Source: Oscheius tipulae (lineage: Eukaryota > Nematoda > Chromadorea > Rhabditida > Rhabditidae). Taken from it: a DNA stretch of 64,000 nt. Positions within the stretch are counted from its first letter, which is position 1, and each line of letters opens with the position of its first letter. A program made the translations under genes and the position numbers. The stretch is taken from contig JASJZH010000001.1 in assembly GCA_037178975.1 (NCBI GenBank), forward strand, positions 3,286,001 through 3,350,000, read 5' to 3'. Positions 14,102 to 26,459 of this stretch are shown here, piece by piece. The notes beneath the pieces were generated by a model. The model searched no databases, was not told the DNA's origin, and saw only the letters and a program-made list of their open reading frames with translations.

Positions 14102-15698
14102 CTGAAAATGGGGAGTATAGCTAGAAGAAAGTACAATGTATCAGGCTCTTCAGTATTGTTAGCTCAACATTCAATTGCGGTAGATATTTACGAAAACATA
14201 GACGTCACTGGCATCCAAAAATGTAACAGATTAAAATAAGTTTGATCGAAAAAAAGGTGAAAAAAGAAGAAACCTTAGCAGCGAAAACGCAACGCACCTT
14301 TATAGCAGCTGTTTTCAGCTAATACGTCATCTACGAGAGCCCGCAAGATCTGAAAGCTTAACTATGAAAAATAATATCCGGATGGGAAGATAAATCAGGA
14401 GAAGGTGGGAACGTTTTACAAATCTTTAGCGGCGACGGGGCATATTACAGCAAGAGATAGAGTGTATAATGCGTGTGGTCACATTCAAGTCACAATAATG
14501 GAATGACCATGAGAGAAAGTAGTTTTGACGAATGGCTGGAATGTAGTCTCCATAGGTATTGATAAGAACGGAGGTGTGAAAAATCGATTTACATCCGAAA
14601 AAGAGTAAAGACTGGCCAAATTTTCCAAACAATTTGAGTCATTATTGTGAGATGTAACTGGTTCGCAATTACCTCTGTCCACTCAAGGTCAATTTGGGGT
14701 AGGATGCATTGGGACACACAGAAGGGAAAATGCGAGCAGCGGAATGCTACCTGAGAACGACTCATAGCACTTCTTATCAAGAAGTTCAAGTGAGCGGTCT
14801 CGACCTTGTTGTCAGATCTTTGAATGACTACGTTCTTCAGGAAAAAGGCACAAAAATCCTCAGAATGAAGGTTGTAAAGTGAAAGAAACGTTTCTACAAG
14901 TTCAAGTTCAATAAATTTGATTTCACATCTCGGAAAGTAGATAAATAACGAAATGAAATTGGTCCTTGACTTCCCAACTAGGTATCAAAATAGAATAATC
15001 TAGCAGCGGACAATAAAAGGAAGAAGCAGCACCCATGAACTGGGGGATTGGGCGACAGAAAGAGAGAGCGGTGGGTCGCAGGAATTGATCGTCCGCCGAC
15101 TGACCTCGAATAGCCACATGCGAACACTCGATGAAGCTATGCCTTTCCAGGCCAGATGCACCTGTTCAAGTTGAATGTTCAATGAGACAGTACAATACGC
15201 AGAACTCAGATCAATCATAAGTTTCATCTAGCAGAAATTTGCGAAGGAGAATCAGGGACTACAAGGTTACCGAGACAGTGGTTACCCAGCAGAAGGCAAC
15301 GAAATACGCAGCAAACTACTATATACAAGCGGATCAGCTGGAATGTATACTGTGCGCAAGTGTTGACGCTGTTGCAGCAATCCCCCTGGTCGATGCGTAT
15401 TGAAATCTGACCCATGGTCAGAAAAGGTATTTCATTGCAGCGGAAATTAGGCAATAAAAGGGCCAGGAGCCTTTTGATGACAAGAAAAAAAAACATATCG
15501 GTCACTTTATCTGCACAATAAAACAATAAGCATAAAAGTCGGAGTCGATTCGGAGAGATGTGCCTGAAAAATAGTTTGTTAGTGAGCATTCAGTGTATGA
15601 AATGTGTCAGGTGGGTCGTGTCCCTTAGTTAGGTTCCAGTCTAGTCGTTTTTGGACAAGACCTCCCAACCTGCCTAAATTTGTCTACCCGTCACATCA
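14102..15698. other. Upstream of the Src-type kinase; no gene seen
   Basis: About 1.6 kb of sequence without supported exons. Several frames of 60-120 codons exist on the minus strand but have no recognisable domain, odd composition and no coherent splicing. Likely kinase promoter and 5' leader DNA. Confidence 0.5.
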
Positions 15699-15917
15699 AT
15701 GGAAAATTACGCCTTTTCAAGTCAACAGCCAACAGTGGTGATCGGTGGGAATGCCGCAGAACAGCATCGCCGAGTACCCACAGCCGGACTGAAGACCAAG
15801 CGCAACTCCATCCAGCAGATTTTTCCTACGCCACCTCTTTCGAGGATAGTGACCGCAAGCCGAGAAGCACCGAGCGAACTCTGGTACCTCTGTGAGGACT
15901 CCGAAGAGTCTACTTAG
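15699..15917 (+). CDS. Possible small protein, 72 residues, unknown
   Basis: A single-exon frame starting MENYAFSSQQPTVVIGGNAA and ending CEDSEEST, polar and basic in the middle (TAGLKTKRNSIQQIF) with an acidic tail. Third-position usage looks like that of neighbouring genes, and it stands in a gene-poor gap upstream of the histone H4 gene. No signal peptide, membrane segment or family is recognised. It could equally be a chance open frame or one exon of a larger gene. Confidence 0.3.
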   Translation: MENYAFSSQQPTVVIGGNAAEQHRRVPTAGLKTKRNSIQQIFPTPPLSRIVTASREAPSELWYLCEDSEEST

Positions 15918-16569
15918 GCTTAGGTGATCTCCTCATGGTCAGATAATGGTGAATCTTGACACGACAAGAAATCGCCAGTAAAACCACTCGGAGAGCTGGA
16001 TTTAGTGACGGGATAGAACAAAGATCTCTTGAAAAAAGAAATGAAAACAAACGTTTTACAGTGTCGAAGTCGAGGGCCCCTCCTATGCGATCTCCAGCTG
16101 TTCTCCATTTTGAACAGAGGAGGCGCAATAGAGCGCATTTGAGAAGGGTGGAAAAGAAGAAAGAAAAGGGTACAATTTTTACATGGAAGGAGAAACTGGC
16201 CATGTATGGAGAATTTTTGATTTGCAAATCTACGACGAAATTTCGGATAAAATAGGTTTCCAATCGTTTTGACTGTGTACAAAAACGCTCGGGACAAATA
16301 AACTGCAAAATAATCGCTTAGGAAAGATGCAAAATGGAAGTGAAAAAGGAGATAATGCCTCAAAATGAACGAATTTCGGCCAGGTTGAATCTGGCGCGAC
16401 ATCTGGCATGACATATACCGTAATGAGTTATAATGCTCCCGCACGACCTTCCCTAAAAATTTGCATTCTTTTAGTAACCTGTCCGCTTTTTCAGCTCTCT
16501 TTGTGCTCTTTGGGAAATTCTTTTTCCTCACATCCCAATAGCAATTTCGTCATTTTCAGGTTATCAAAA
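15918..16569. other. Histone H4 upstream region
   Basis: No supported exon. Overlapping frames on both strands here look like chance. It ends with the acceptor-like CATTTTCAG ten bases before the H4 start, so it should contain the H4 promoter. Confidence 0.5.
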
Positions 16570-16976
<407 letters not shown>

Positions 16977-17018
16977 ATCCGTTTCATCTCATTATCACCG
17001 ACATCTACCACACCCAAC

Positions 17019-17034
17019 AGCTCTCTTCAGAGCT
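17019..17034 (+). promoter_or_regulatory. Histone mRNA 3' stem-loop
   Basis: AGCTCT, loop CTTC, AGAGCT: a perfect 6-bp stem with a 4-base loop, flanked on the left by ACCCAAC and on the right by ACATCT. The shape and position match the conserved replication-dependent histone 3' processing signal (6-bp stem, loop of the U-Y-U-N type), differing at the first loop base and by an A:U closing pair. It would be bound by the stem-loop binding protein. Confidence 0.75.
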
Positions 17035-17388
17035 ACATCTCTATTTTGTCAATGTCTTCCTCCTTATGCAATTTACTGTGGTCTAGATATAGATTTGTCG
17101 GAAACTTGCGTGTACTTATTGAGGAAAGTAACAGTTTTGGGGCAAACACATCAGTTTCTGAGCGCTGTCCAACCAGAGAACCTAGGGTCGAGGGGTTTCC
17201 GGAGATATGCTGTAATCGCACTGAAGCTTTCCCGATCAGATCTTGGCGATCTATCCCCAGTCAGTCATCATTTGTTATTCTAACTTGTCGAACAAAAAGG
17301 CTGCTCAACGGTTTAGGGGCTCGTGGCAATGATTTATCCCGCCCATCTGTTAGAACATTAAAAATCAACAGCTTTATTATATGAAAAA

Positions 17389-20300
17389 CTAGTGAGAGGA
17401 TTCGGAAAAGTTGGTGGACATGTTGAAGTGATCGTCTTTCCATTCGAAAAGCAGCTGAAATTATCGTTGATTGAGGAGACAAGATGGCATACATCATTTC
17501 GTACGCGGATAATCTCCAATCCATGAGAGATGTTCGACAGCTCGGTGATCCAATTCGGTCCAAAGATGAACTCCGGGCGATTCAATGGCAGCGGGAGGTG
17601 TCGTTGTATTTGAGACCACTGAAAGTCAAATGAGAACAGAAAACTTCGAACTTACAAAGCGTTGTGGAGCTCCAGTGATTTTTCTATGGACGAATACGTG
17701 CAGCGTGAGATACTGGACGAAGAGTTCCTGAGGTTGCATCTCATTTACGTTCTGAAGCTCCCTGGCTAAAAAAGAAAAGGCTCAAAACATACCAAGACGT
17801 CGCGAGCCAACGTAGTAGTATTACTCTCAGGAGCATATCGAGGAGAGCGGAAAAGATTCGGTTGATTGTATTGTTCGGCCGTCAACGAAGAGTTAGAGTA
17901 CATACGCAGAGTCGACTGTTCTCTCGGAGCGGTCGTGAACGAATAGTTCGAAATGTCGAGTCTGGACGACTGCATTGGAGGAAATTGTCTTCTAGGGCGA
18001 TTGGACTGAATTGTTTGACGGGGAAAAGAGATGAAAGCATACCATTTGAGAATGATTGTCGACTCTTGTCTCTTTAGCAGGATGCTGAGGAAGAGGAGAT
18101 GGACGGGGAGCTCTTTGCTTTTCGGAACTTTGCTGCGACGGACAACACTCCTTTGGCTGAGGCTGTTTCGGTGCGTCCCATTGGTTGTTGATCGGCGTCG
18201 AGGTTCTCTGTCTGAAAATCACGTTCTACAACGAGCAGAGAAGAAACGGACTCAGCACGTGACTTCTTGTCCGGCAGATGACGACTAACCGGCTCCTTGC
18301 CTTCCTCATCGGTGAAATCAGGTGCCGATTGAGTGACTTCGTCACTAATCGAAGATACATCACTCAAGTTTATAGCATTGCTCTCCACATTTCCGAATAT
18401 ATTTCCACTATACTCAAGCTCCTACAGATACAGATATTAATGTATAAGATCGTCCTCAGAATCACCTCAATCTGGTCAGTAGAAGGAACAATCGACTCGT
18501 TCGTGGTATCCGGAGACACTCGAATGCCACCAATAAGTGACTTTTGGAAAGCATCAGGTCTTCGAGGCTCCAGAACGATAGGCTGCTGAAACTGGAAGCC
18601 GCAATTAGACTCCGAAACGACCGGTCGACGATCCTCTGCCGCCTGAATCCCAGATTTTAAGACAAAAACTAATGCAACAGACCGAGGTTTCGTCGCCTCC
18701 GGGAACATAAACCTCATCCAGAGCAACGGGAATGTAATCCTTCTTCCTTTCCTCTAGCTCTCTGGCCCTACGAGCCTGATTCACTTCTTTCTTTTTTCTG
18801 GCCTCGGCGATTTTGTACTCCTTATGTTGACTGCGGACCATCTCTTCCTTTTTCTTCATTTGGTCACGCATGACAACTTCGTGCTTCTTGATTTCTGCGT
18901 CGATTGCAGCAAATTCTTCTTGTTTGTACACTGAAAATAGTCTAGCAATGATACCAAATGGAACAATTACAGCAGTCTTTGGGATCACTCTCGGTGAGAC
19001 TCAAAACGAGATTCCTTTTCGTGTCATTGCCTATTCTGATTTTACGGAAAAGCGGCACAGATAGAGCCTTGGTAATAGAACTACGACCGAATAGCTCGCG
19101 AGTCGACTGGAAATGTTTCTTGACATTGGCTGTTTGGAACGAAACATACCGCCTCATTCAGCTCGTATTTGCCAATCTCAAAAACCTTCTCCAGGTTCAG
19201 CAGCTTGCAGTACCTCTGGTAAAGTGCGTTCTTCGTCTCCATCATTTCACGGTATTCATCGCGGATGTGGTTCCAGGAAATCTGCAACGGAATTGGATTA
19301 CGAATAGGATGATGCTACCTCAGTCTCGAAGTTTGTGTTGCGGGCCATCACAATCAGCTCCACGAGAAGGTTATTGGTCTAAAAACAGCACATATTTGAC
19401 GGGATGTGACAAGTAACGGACTATCATGTATCGACGGCGATTGGCAGGATTATTCATGACATCATTCTTCGCCTTCTCCGCCTGTTCCTTCCTTTTGACA
19501 CGAGTGCTCTCGGTCTTCTTGAGAGTTTCGTAAAGATCCACTAAAATTGGCGGTATCTTAACCCTGTAAGTGGAGATTACACAAAAAGAAAACAAAGCTG
19601 AACTTACTTAACATTTCCGTCGGCGGTATTGTACTGGACGAAATCTTTGAAGGTATCGTGCAGAAGCACATTGATTTTGGCGTGTTTGATTTTCTTCTCC
19701 TCTTCCGGGGAGAGAGACAGGAAGCAAGCGAGGCTGCTCAGCGAGATAAAGTCGCAAACAACATCCAGACGACGACCGGTAACCTCCCTGAAAATATCAG
19801 CTGAACGTTGGAGAAAGAAAACGTACTGTAATAGAGCGTCAAACTGCTCTATCTCATAACCACAGTCGATGTTTTCTCCTTTGGCCATAAGAGCGCCAAG
19901 AACCAGGGCACGCAAGTCCTCATCAATGTTTTCCGAGAAGGGAAACTCTCCGGTCCAACGGATGCCAATCCAATCCGCGTATTCAGCATCTGTTATGATT
20001 TCGGATAGCTGAAGCTCATTGGTTGACAAGAGAGGAACTGGAAAGTAACATATTCGGCAGGTTCCAGGGACTCGTTGTTGAAAGCATCCGGGGCATCATC
20101 ATCTTCATCCAACACGTGAAATGTCAGCTCGGGATTGTTCATTTGAGCATTGTACACAGCGATTCCTTCATCGTAATCGTCTATATCGGAACCAATGTAG
20201 GCGGGCATAGAGGAGCCATCATCATCATCTACGTCCAGAGCAGTCTGTTCGAAATAGAGAGCGTTGAGAGGAATCGTGGCCTCGTCATCCTGCTGCTGCG

Positions 20301-20442
20301 TTTCCATCAACGGCAATATTCCAGCGTTGAGATGAGAATACTGCATTTGTGCACGTTGATGCGTCTCTTGAGAGAAATCCACGTCATCATCGGAGTAACT
20401 TGGACGATTGTCTTCGGACAGCGGCCAATTGGGCTGATTCAT
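17389..20442 (-). CDS. Unrecognised acidic, coiled-coil-rich protein
   Basis: A multi-exon gene of perhaps 800-950 residues. It starts MNQPNWPLSEDNRPSYSDDD with an acceptor (GTTTTCAG) one base upstream. The N-terminal 150 residues are strongly acidic and Gln-rich. A folded segment follows (EIITDAEYADWIGIRWTGEF, TGRRLDVVCDFISLSSLACF), then helical stretches (ISWNHIRDEYREMMETKNAL), a β-like segment (SVPLFRKIRIGNDTKRN), a charged coiled coil (EMVRSQHKEYKIAEARKKKE) and a Ser-rich low-complexity part. It ends with a conserved-looking C-terminal module (ELFVQYLTLHVFVHRKITG, ISHGLEIIRVRND) and SESSH. I do not recognise the family. Joins near 17760-17830 are uncertain: the obvious donor breaks the frame and an upstream GTTGGC or GTAATA must be used. 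Convergent with histone H4. Confidence 0.7.
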
Positions 20443-20879
20443 TCTGAAAACAAAATTTCGTCAGAATTCCATGCTTACAGAATCGAAACGTCTTAGCTTT
20501 CAATATTTGTTCGCCAAAGATACAGACACAGAAGGACCCTGAGATTGATCGCACTCTTCATACTAGGGCATTATGGCACTTTACAAGCCACAAATTATGG
20601 GAGAAAATGTAGAAGGAACTATACAGCCTAATGCCGATTTCAAGACTCCGTTGAGATGACCGACAAAAGGCAGAACAAGAAGAACAAATCAGAAGTAAAC
20701 GCGGAACCCTAAAAGAAGTACGAATTGCTGAATATCGAACTGGATGGAAGAAACAAGGTTTGGAAGAACAAAGGTTTTATGTCATGCAAAATAGACAATT
20801 GGCGTGAATAGTTCTGGCGAGAACTGTTGGATTCTTATAGAGGTGGTTGGTTATAGGCGGAAGAGGAGAGCTGAGCTTC
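20443..20879. other. Intergenic, no gene seen
   Basis: About 440 bases between the acidic coiled-coil gene and the decayed histone H3. No exon is supported on either strand. Confidence 0.5.
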
Positions 20880-21173
20880 TTAGGAACGTTCTCCACAAAG
20901 ACGACAAGCCAGCTGCATGCCCTTCGGCTCTGATGCCGTGAATGGAGCAGAGGTTAGCGTTCTCGCAGATTCCGAGTTGTTAGGACTCAGCAGCTTCCTT
21001 TAGAGCCATGACGGCAGAGTTTTGGAACCGCCTTGTGATCTGAAGAAGAAAATTTGTCAAAAACTTTTTCAAATTAGACTGACCTCTTCGACTAGGAGAA
21101 CGTCGGTGCTCTTCTCGTACTAGCAGATTACGGTCGCTAGTACACCTGCTGCCCACCTACTCAGGCGACAATT
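20880..21173 (-). pseudogene. Decayed histone H3-like sequence
   Basis: On the minus strand, fragments align in order with the second half of histone H3: YEKSTDVLL (H3 has RYQKSTELL), then after an intron-like interval RRFQNSAVMALKEAAES (H3 RFQSSAVMALQEACEA), ICENANLCSIHGIR (H3 LFEDTNLCAIHAKR), and in another frame PKGMQLACRLCGERS plus stop (H3 PKDIQLARRIRGERA). In-frame stops interrupt it before YEKSTD and after KEAAES, a frameshift separates the HGIR and PKGM parts, and about 15 residues preceding RFQ are missing. The N-terminal tail is not recognisable. It is best read as a dead H3 copy or centromeric-type H3 variant relic. It lies 4 kb from the H4 gene. Confidence 0.8.
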
Positions 21174-21278
21174 CAAAACGTTTTTTATTTGATTGGAACT
21201 TTTGTGGTTTCATTATTTATTGTTGGAACTCTTGTGGTTTTGTCAGCCCTTTTCACTCCATATCTGCTTGTTTCAGAG

Positions 21279-22375
21279 ATGCTGTCAGTCAGCTACGGAA
21301 CACAGTACTTAAAGCTGAAGACAAACCTTCGCCTTGCTATTAATCGTCTTAAAATGGCCCAAAAGAAGAAGACGGAGATGAGCATAAAAGCAAGAGTAGA
21401 GATTGCCGATCTGCTCAGTGGTACGCTTACTTATAACCCTTTCTACAAAAATCATTTAGCTGGCAAGGTCGATCGAGCCAGAATCAGGGTGGAACATATA
21501 ATTCGCGAAGACTTCATTGTAGAAGGCTATGAAATCCTAGAACTTTACTGTGATCTCCTCTTGGCCAGATTCGGCATCCTTGAACATAAAACGTAAGCTA
21601 GTCTGTCATTTCAACAACTATTTTCGTACAGAGAAATCGACGAGAGCATCGGCGAAGCTGTTGTCAGCATATTATGGGCCGTTCCTCGTATCAGAGCAGA
21701 AATTTCCGAGTTCAAAGTTGTCGGAGATCAGTTGCAGATAAAATACGGAAAAGGACTTGTTCAAGCTGCTGTCAACAATAAAATCGAGAGTCCAGTAGTA
21801 AGTCCTCGCCTCATCGAGAAGATGAGCATTACTGCTCCGAAGAAGCTCCATGTTGAAAAGTAGGACCTCTTGATTTTCTCTTATAAAAGACGTGGTTCCC
21901 GGTATCTCATTGAAATCGCAAACAAGTTCGGAATAAAGTTCAAAGCGGATCCGGAGATAATTCAAGAGGACGAAGTCAGTCTGGCCGAGAAAATGCTCAT
22001 AGATTTCTGTGGGACCGCTAATTGCAGTGCTCCGCCACCGGTAATTTTTATTTTGTTCAAAGGATACAAGTTCCATTCAGGAGACCAGACCCGAGATTGG
22101 CTGGGCCACCTGTCCTGCTCTCCATCAGTTCCACAATCCTAATCATCCGTCGGTTCTAAATTCTTCTATTTTCAGCCCTCCAGCTCCTTCTATTAAATCT
22201 GCTGACTCGAGGAAACACTCCGTTACGCCCGATGATCGTTAGTCCCCTTCTTTCAATATCAGTATATTTTTTTCCAGTTCCTCTGCCTCCTATGCCGAGT
22301 CCTCCGCAGGCTAAACCCGAACTCGACTTTGACGATCTGATGAAACGTTTCGATGCTCTCAAGAAGCGTAACTGA
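21279..22375 (+). CDS. IST1: IST1, ESCRT-III-associated protein
   Basis: Regulates Vps4 and ESCRT-III in endosomal sorting and abscission. It starts MLSVSYGTQYLKLKTNLRLA (IST1 usual start MLG...K..LRVNLRLVINRLK) with an acceptor TGTTTCAG two bases upstream. The helical core is clear: RLKMAQKKKTEMSIKARVEI, RARIRVEHIIREDFIVEGYE, ILELYCDLLLARFG, SILWAVPRI, RYLIEIANKFGIKF. A proline-rich linker follows and the C-terminus is LDFDDLMKRFDALKKRN, a MIT-interacting motif. A polyadenylation signal AATAAA is at 22415. The exon join near 21859-21900 is odd: the only GT-AG solution is a 30-base intron that inserts three residues before RYLIEIA. Other introns are about 38-46 bases. Confidence 0.93.
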
Positions 22376-23776
22376 TGTCCTTATACTCATATTGCCAGCA
22401 CTTGTACCATTTTCAATAAACAGCTCTTACTATTTGTCGTTTCATTTCTCGGGTTCGTCTCCTACAGCAATTCTTCCCGTTTCTTGAAGACACTCAAGTT
22501 CCGAACATTGTTCGTGTTTGTCCGCTAAACAGCTTTCTCGAAACTCTAAAAAAAAAGTTTCACTGTTAATTTATCTATTTTAAATTGTCCTCACGTCTTT
22601 CTCTGCTTGTCTGAAGCTACTTTGTACGCACCCTGCACGTCAAGTCAGTTTGGGAGAATGTTGCTTCTATTGTGGTAGCTCGACTGTTGCCTGCGGGTTG
22701 AAGGTAAAGGGAAGGGAACCAAGACAGGTTGACAGAAGGGAATGGAAACCAGGCAAAGAACAAAGAAATCACGTTATGACCCCCAAAAAGGGCACAGCCT
22801 AATTTGTTGCCATCAAATGTTGCTTATTTGCTCACAGATTCTAGCCTCGCTTCTACGAACAAGGTTCGTTCAATTTGTTCCCTCCCCGAGCGTTTCACGT
22901 GGCTCAAAAAGCTCTGGTCGAAAACCTTGTTACACAATGTTTGGCTCCCGTCGAATTCTCTTCCTTTATATTTTCTCCCCTGTTGTCCACTTCCTACACT
23001 GTTTGTCAAAGATGAAGGCTGCTCCTCTGGCAGGCGTGTTTTCCATGTGGCCAGTAAATACGCGAATCGATTCTCGCCTACTGGCTAGGGTCTTCCACTG
23101 CGCAATAGGACTTCTACTCGAATTTTTCAGTTTCCAGACTGGACCAACTTCTAAAAATCCGTTCCAATGATTCACACCTTTTATTATTTGCCCAGAGTCA
23201 ATTCTCTCTCTCTCTCCGTTTGACTACATAAGTTGCGCAAACCATGTCTTCTCTCGTTCGTTGAATGAGGGAAATTCACATTCACGCTTTGTCTCTACCG
23301 GTGATGCAATTTTGCAGCAAAACGTGGTTGCCACATGGCTCCACTCCTCGAACAATGAAGCGAGGCCAGGCATACTCAATTTATAGGCGATTCATTCACG
23401 ATTCACGCAACTCACCTCCAGAAGCCCATTTGTCTTTTTTTATTCGACTGTTTGTTCTGAATATCACTGAAATTATTTATATTCAATCGTTCAAAATAGA
23501 CTCTGAAAGTGTTATCCTGACTTTTGCAAGACAAATCGATGTTTTCACTCACTTCCTCGTTCAACTGCGAGTTAGTCGTTCCTCTTCAAAAACTAGGCCA
23601 ACTGCCTCCCACGCAACTCGATCAATCTGCGATTAGATTGGTCAATCTCTGTCTATTATCAGTAACCGCCATCATATTTCTCCGCACTGATAACTGCTCC
23701 TCGAGGGCGGCCGTTCCGTCTTTTTGCCTCTTGAACCTTGACCTCTTTCTAATTCAACATTTTTGCAGGACGAGCC
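22376..23776. other. Gap between IST1 and mitochondrial glycerol-3-phosphate dehydrogenase
   Basis: 1.4 kb with a polyadenylation signal at its left end (22415-22420) and an acceptor-like TTTTGCAG at its right end. Frames of 90-140 codons exist but have no domain similarity and biased, non-coding-like composition. No gene is supported. Confidence 0.5.
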
Positions 23777-26459
23777 ATGTCTTGGCGGCTAGCCAAGGCT
23801 GCGGGAGCCGCTGTTGGAGCCGGAGCTGTGGCCCTCTACGCGATAGATGTGACAAATGAGCACCGCTTCAACAAACAAGTCGTAAGGTCTTCTTTGATTT
23901 CCTCATTGCAATGACATTTCTTAGAAGAACTACTTCCGCGTAGCCCATGCTGACCGTCTAGCCGAGCTCAATAAACGTCCGAGCAGCGCTTTGCCGACGA
24001 GAAAGGACATTTTGGATGCGATGAAGAAAGGCGAGGAGTTTGATGTTCTTGTCATCGGAGGAGGAGCCACCGGCGCCGGGGTTGCTCTTGATGCACAAAC
24101 CAGAGGTAAGATTTTATTATGTTGACATTTGCTTCCATCCAAATAGGCCTAAAGACGTGTCTGGTCGAGTTGGACGACTTCTCCGCTGGAACGAGTTCGA
24201 GAAGTACGAAGCTGATTCACGGAGGAGTTCGTTACCTGCAAGCTGCTATCATGAAGGCTGATCTCGAACAGTACAGAATGGTCAAGGAGGCTCTCTTCGA
24301 GAGGGCAAATCTGCTCGAAATCGCTCCGCATCTCAGCTCTCCTCTACCCATTATGCTTCCCGTCTACAAGCTCTGGCAGGTTCCCTACTACTGGGCCGGA
24401 ATCAAGGCTTACGACTTTGTCAGTGGGAAACGCGTTTTGAAAAGCTCCTTCTACATCAACAAGGAGAAGGCTCTCGAAAGGTTGGTTCCACTCTTTTCTC
24501 TAGACTTTAAAACACGTTCAGATTCCCGATGCTGAAGAACGAGTCACTGAAGGGAGCTCTGATCTACTACGACGGACAACACAATGACGCCCGAATGAAT
24601 TTGGCCATAGTGCTGACGGCGATTCGACAAGGAGCCAAGTGTGCCAATCACGTCAAGGTGGACAAGTTGCTGAAAGATGAGAACGGAAAAGTGAAAGGAG
24701 CTCATGTCAAAGATATGGTCAGCTTTCCTTTTTTTATGTACAAACCAGCTGACACCTTCGCAGCCCTTTGGTCTCGCCAAAAAATTGATAATTCTCGTTA
24801 CCTAGTAACAGTTTCCTCCACAACTGGTTTATCCCCTTTTCACTAGACATGAAATGACTTGTCAGCGTTTTTGGGTGTTAGTGTTGACATGCAATTGTGC
24901 GGACACCATGACGGACCGACGGATACCATTGCGCTTTAGTAACGAGAATTAGATCACCGGAGCTGAATGGGATGTTCGTGCCAAGTCCGTGGTGAACGCG
25001 ACAGGTCCATTTACCGACAACATTCGCCTGATGGCTGATCCTGAGACGAAGCCCATATGTGCTCCTAGTGCCGGCGTTCACATCGTCCTTCCGGGCTACT
25101 ATTCACCTTCCAATACCGGTCTTTTGGATCCATCCACTTCTGGTCAGTTTATTTTGATCCCATCGAACAGGAAAGTTCAGATGGACGTGTGATTTTCTTC
25201 CTTCCCTGGGAAAAGATGACGATAGCCGGTACCACGGACGCTCCTTCCGAACTGACGCACTCTCCTCAGCCCAAAGACACGGATATCGAGTTTATTCTCC
25301 AGGAGATTCGTGGCTATCTCTCAAAAGACGTTTCTGTGAGAAGAGGAGATGTGATGAGCGCCTGGGCTGGCCTCCGTCCTCTTGTCCGCGATCCAAACAA
25401 GAAGGACACCAAGAGTTTGGCCAGAAATCACATTATCGAGGTATATAGCTCACTCATTTCGATAAAGGAATTCAATTTTAGATAGCAGAATCGGGTCTAG
25501 TTACAATTGCGGGAGGTAAATGGACAACGTACAGGCACATGGCCGAGGAGACTGTCGATGCCTGTGTCATAGCACACGATCTTAAACCGACAAATGGCTG
25601 TGTGACCCCGGGTCTGCTGCTCGAAGGAGCACACAACTGGAATCCTCTGCTCTATATCCATCTTGTCCAAGACTACGGAATGGAAGTCGACGTGGCCCAG
25701 CACTTGACCAACACCTACGGCGATCGTGCTTTCGTCGTGGCCAGAATGTGCAAAATGACGGGAAAGAGATGGCCGATTGTCGGACAACGCCTTCATCAAG
25801 AGTTCCCCTATCTCGATGCCGAAGTTTGACTTTTCCTGCTTCTTTTCGTATCCAATCATTCAGGTCAGATATGCTTGTCGCGAATATGCCTGCTCGGCCA
25901 TCGATGTCGTTGCTCGACGAATGCGATTGGCCTTCCTCAACACGTATGCGGCACACGAAGTTCTGCCGGAAATTGTGAAAATCATGGCCGACGAGCTGAA
26001 ATGGACGTCGGCTGAGCAGCGTGCCCAGTTGGAAGCAGCTCGAAAGTTTGTCGACCTCGAGATGGGACAGCTGGCCAAGGCCAATTCGACTAGCAATGTG
26101 GCATTGAATCTGACCAAGGAGGAGATGCAGACTGCCAGAGAACGATTCAATCAGCTAGACAAGGACAGAAAGGGACACATTACCGTCAACGACATTAGGC
26201 GATACTTCCGAGTAGCTTTGCTCCCTATTCAATGAATTCAAGCCATTTGCAGGACCACAATCAGAAGATTGACGAGCGTCTGCTTCATGAGCTGCTGAAT
26301 GAGGTTGATCTGAATAAGAACGGAGAGATCGAGATTGCCGAATTCTTCCAGCTTTTCTCGGGACTGAAGAGTGGACATGTAACGGCCAACAGACTCGTCG
26401 GATACCTCGATGAAATCAACGGAACGCCGAATGTGTTGCGAGCAGGTGGAGGTTTATAA
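23777..26459 (+). CDS. GPD2: FAD-dependent glycerol-3-phosphate dehydrogenase, mitochondrial
   Basis: Oxidises glycerol-3-phosphate to dihydroxyacetone phosphate at the outer face of the inner mitochondrial membrane, passing electrons to ubiquinone. It begins MSWRLAKAAGAAVGAGAVAL, a targeting/membrane segment. The FAD-binding fold is at FDVLVIGGGATGAGVALDAQ; then SSRSTKLIHGGVRYLQAAI, MLPVYKLWQVPYYWAGIKAY, VVNATGPFTDNIR, WEKMTIAGTTDAPSELTHSP, GDVMSAWAGLRPLVRDPNKK and GLVTIAGGKWTTYRHMAEET. The C-terminus carries two EF-hands (RFNQLDKDRKGHITVNDIRR and NEVDLNKNGEIEIAEFFQLF), the calcium-sensing part of animal GPD2. One intron of about 230 bases (24719-24951) starts GTCAGC. Polyadenylation signal at 26706. 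An acceptor-like TTTTGCAG is eight bases before the ATG. Confidence 0.96.

Noticed and set aside
14426-15589. Minus-strand frames upstream of the Src-type kinase as extra exons
   Set aside because: The kinase already has a canonical myristoylation start directly after an acceptor; these frames have no domain features.
22742-23170. Frames of 90-140 codons between IST1 and GPD2
   Set aside because: Overlapping frames with no domain, composition like non-coding DNA, and no splice support.
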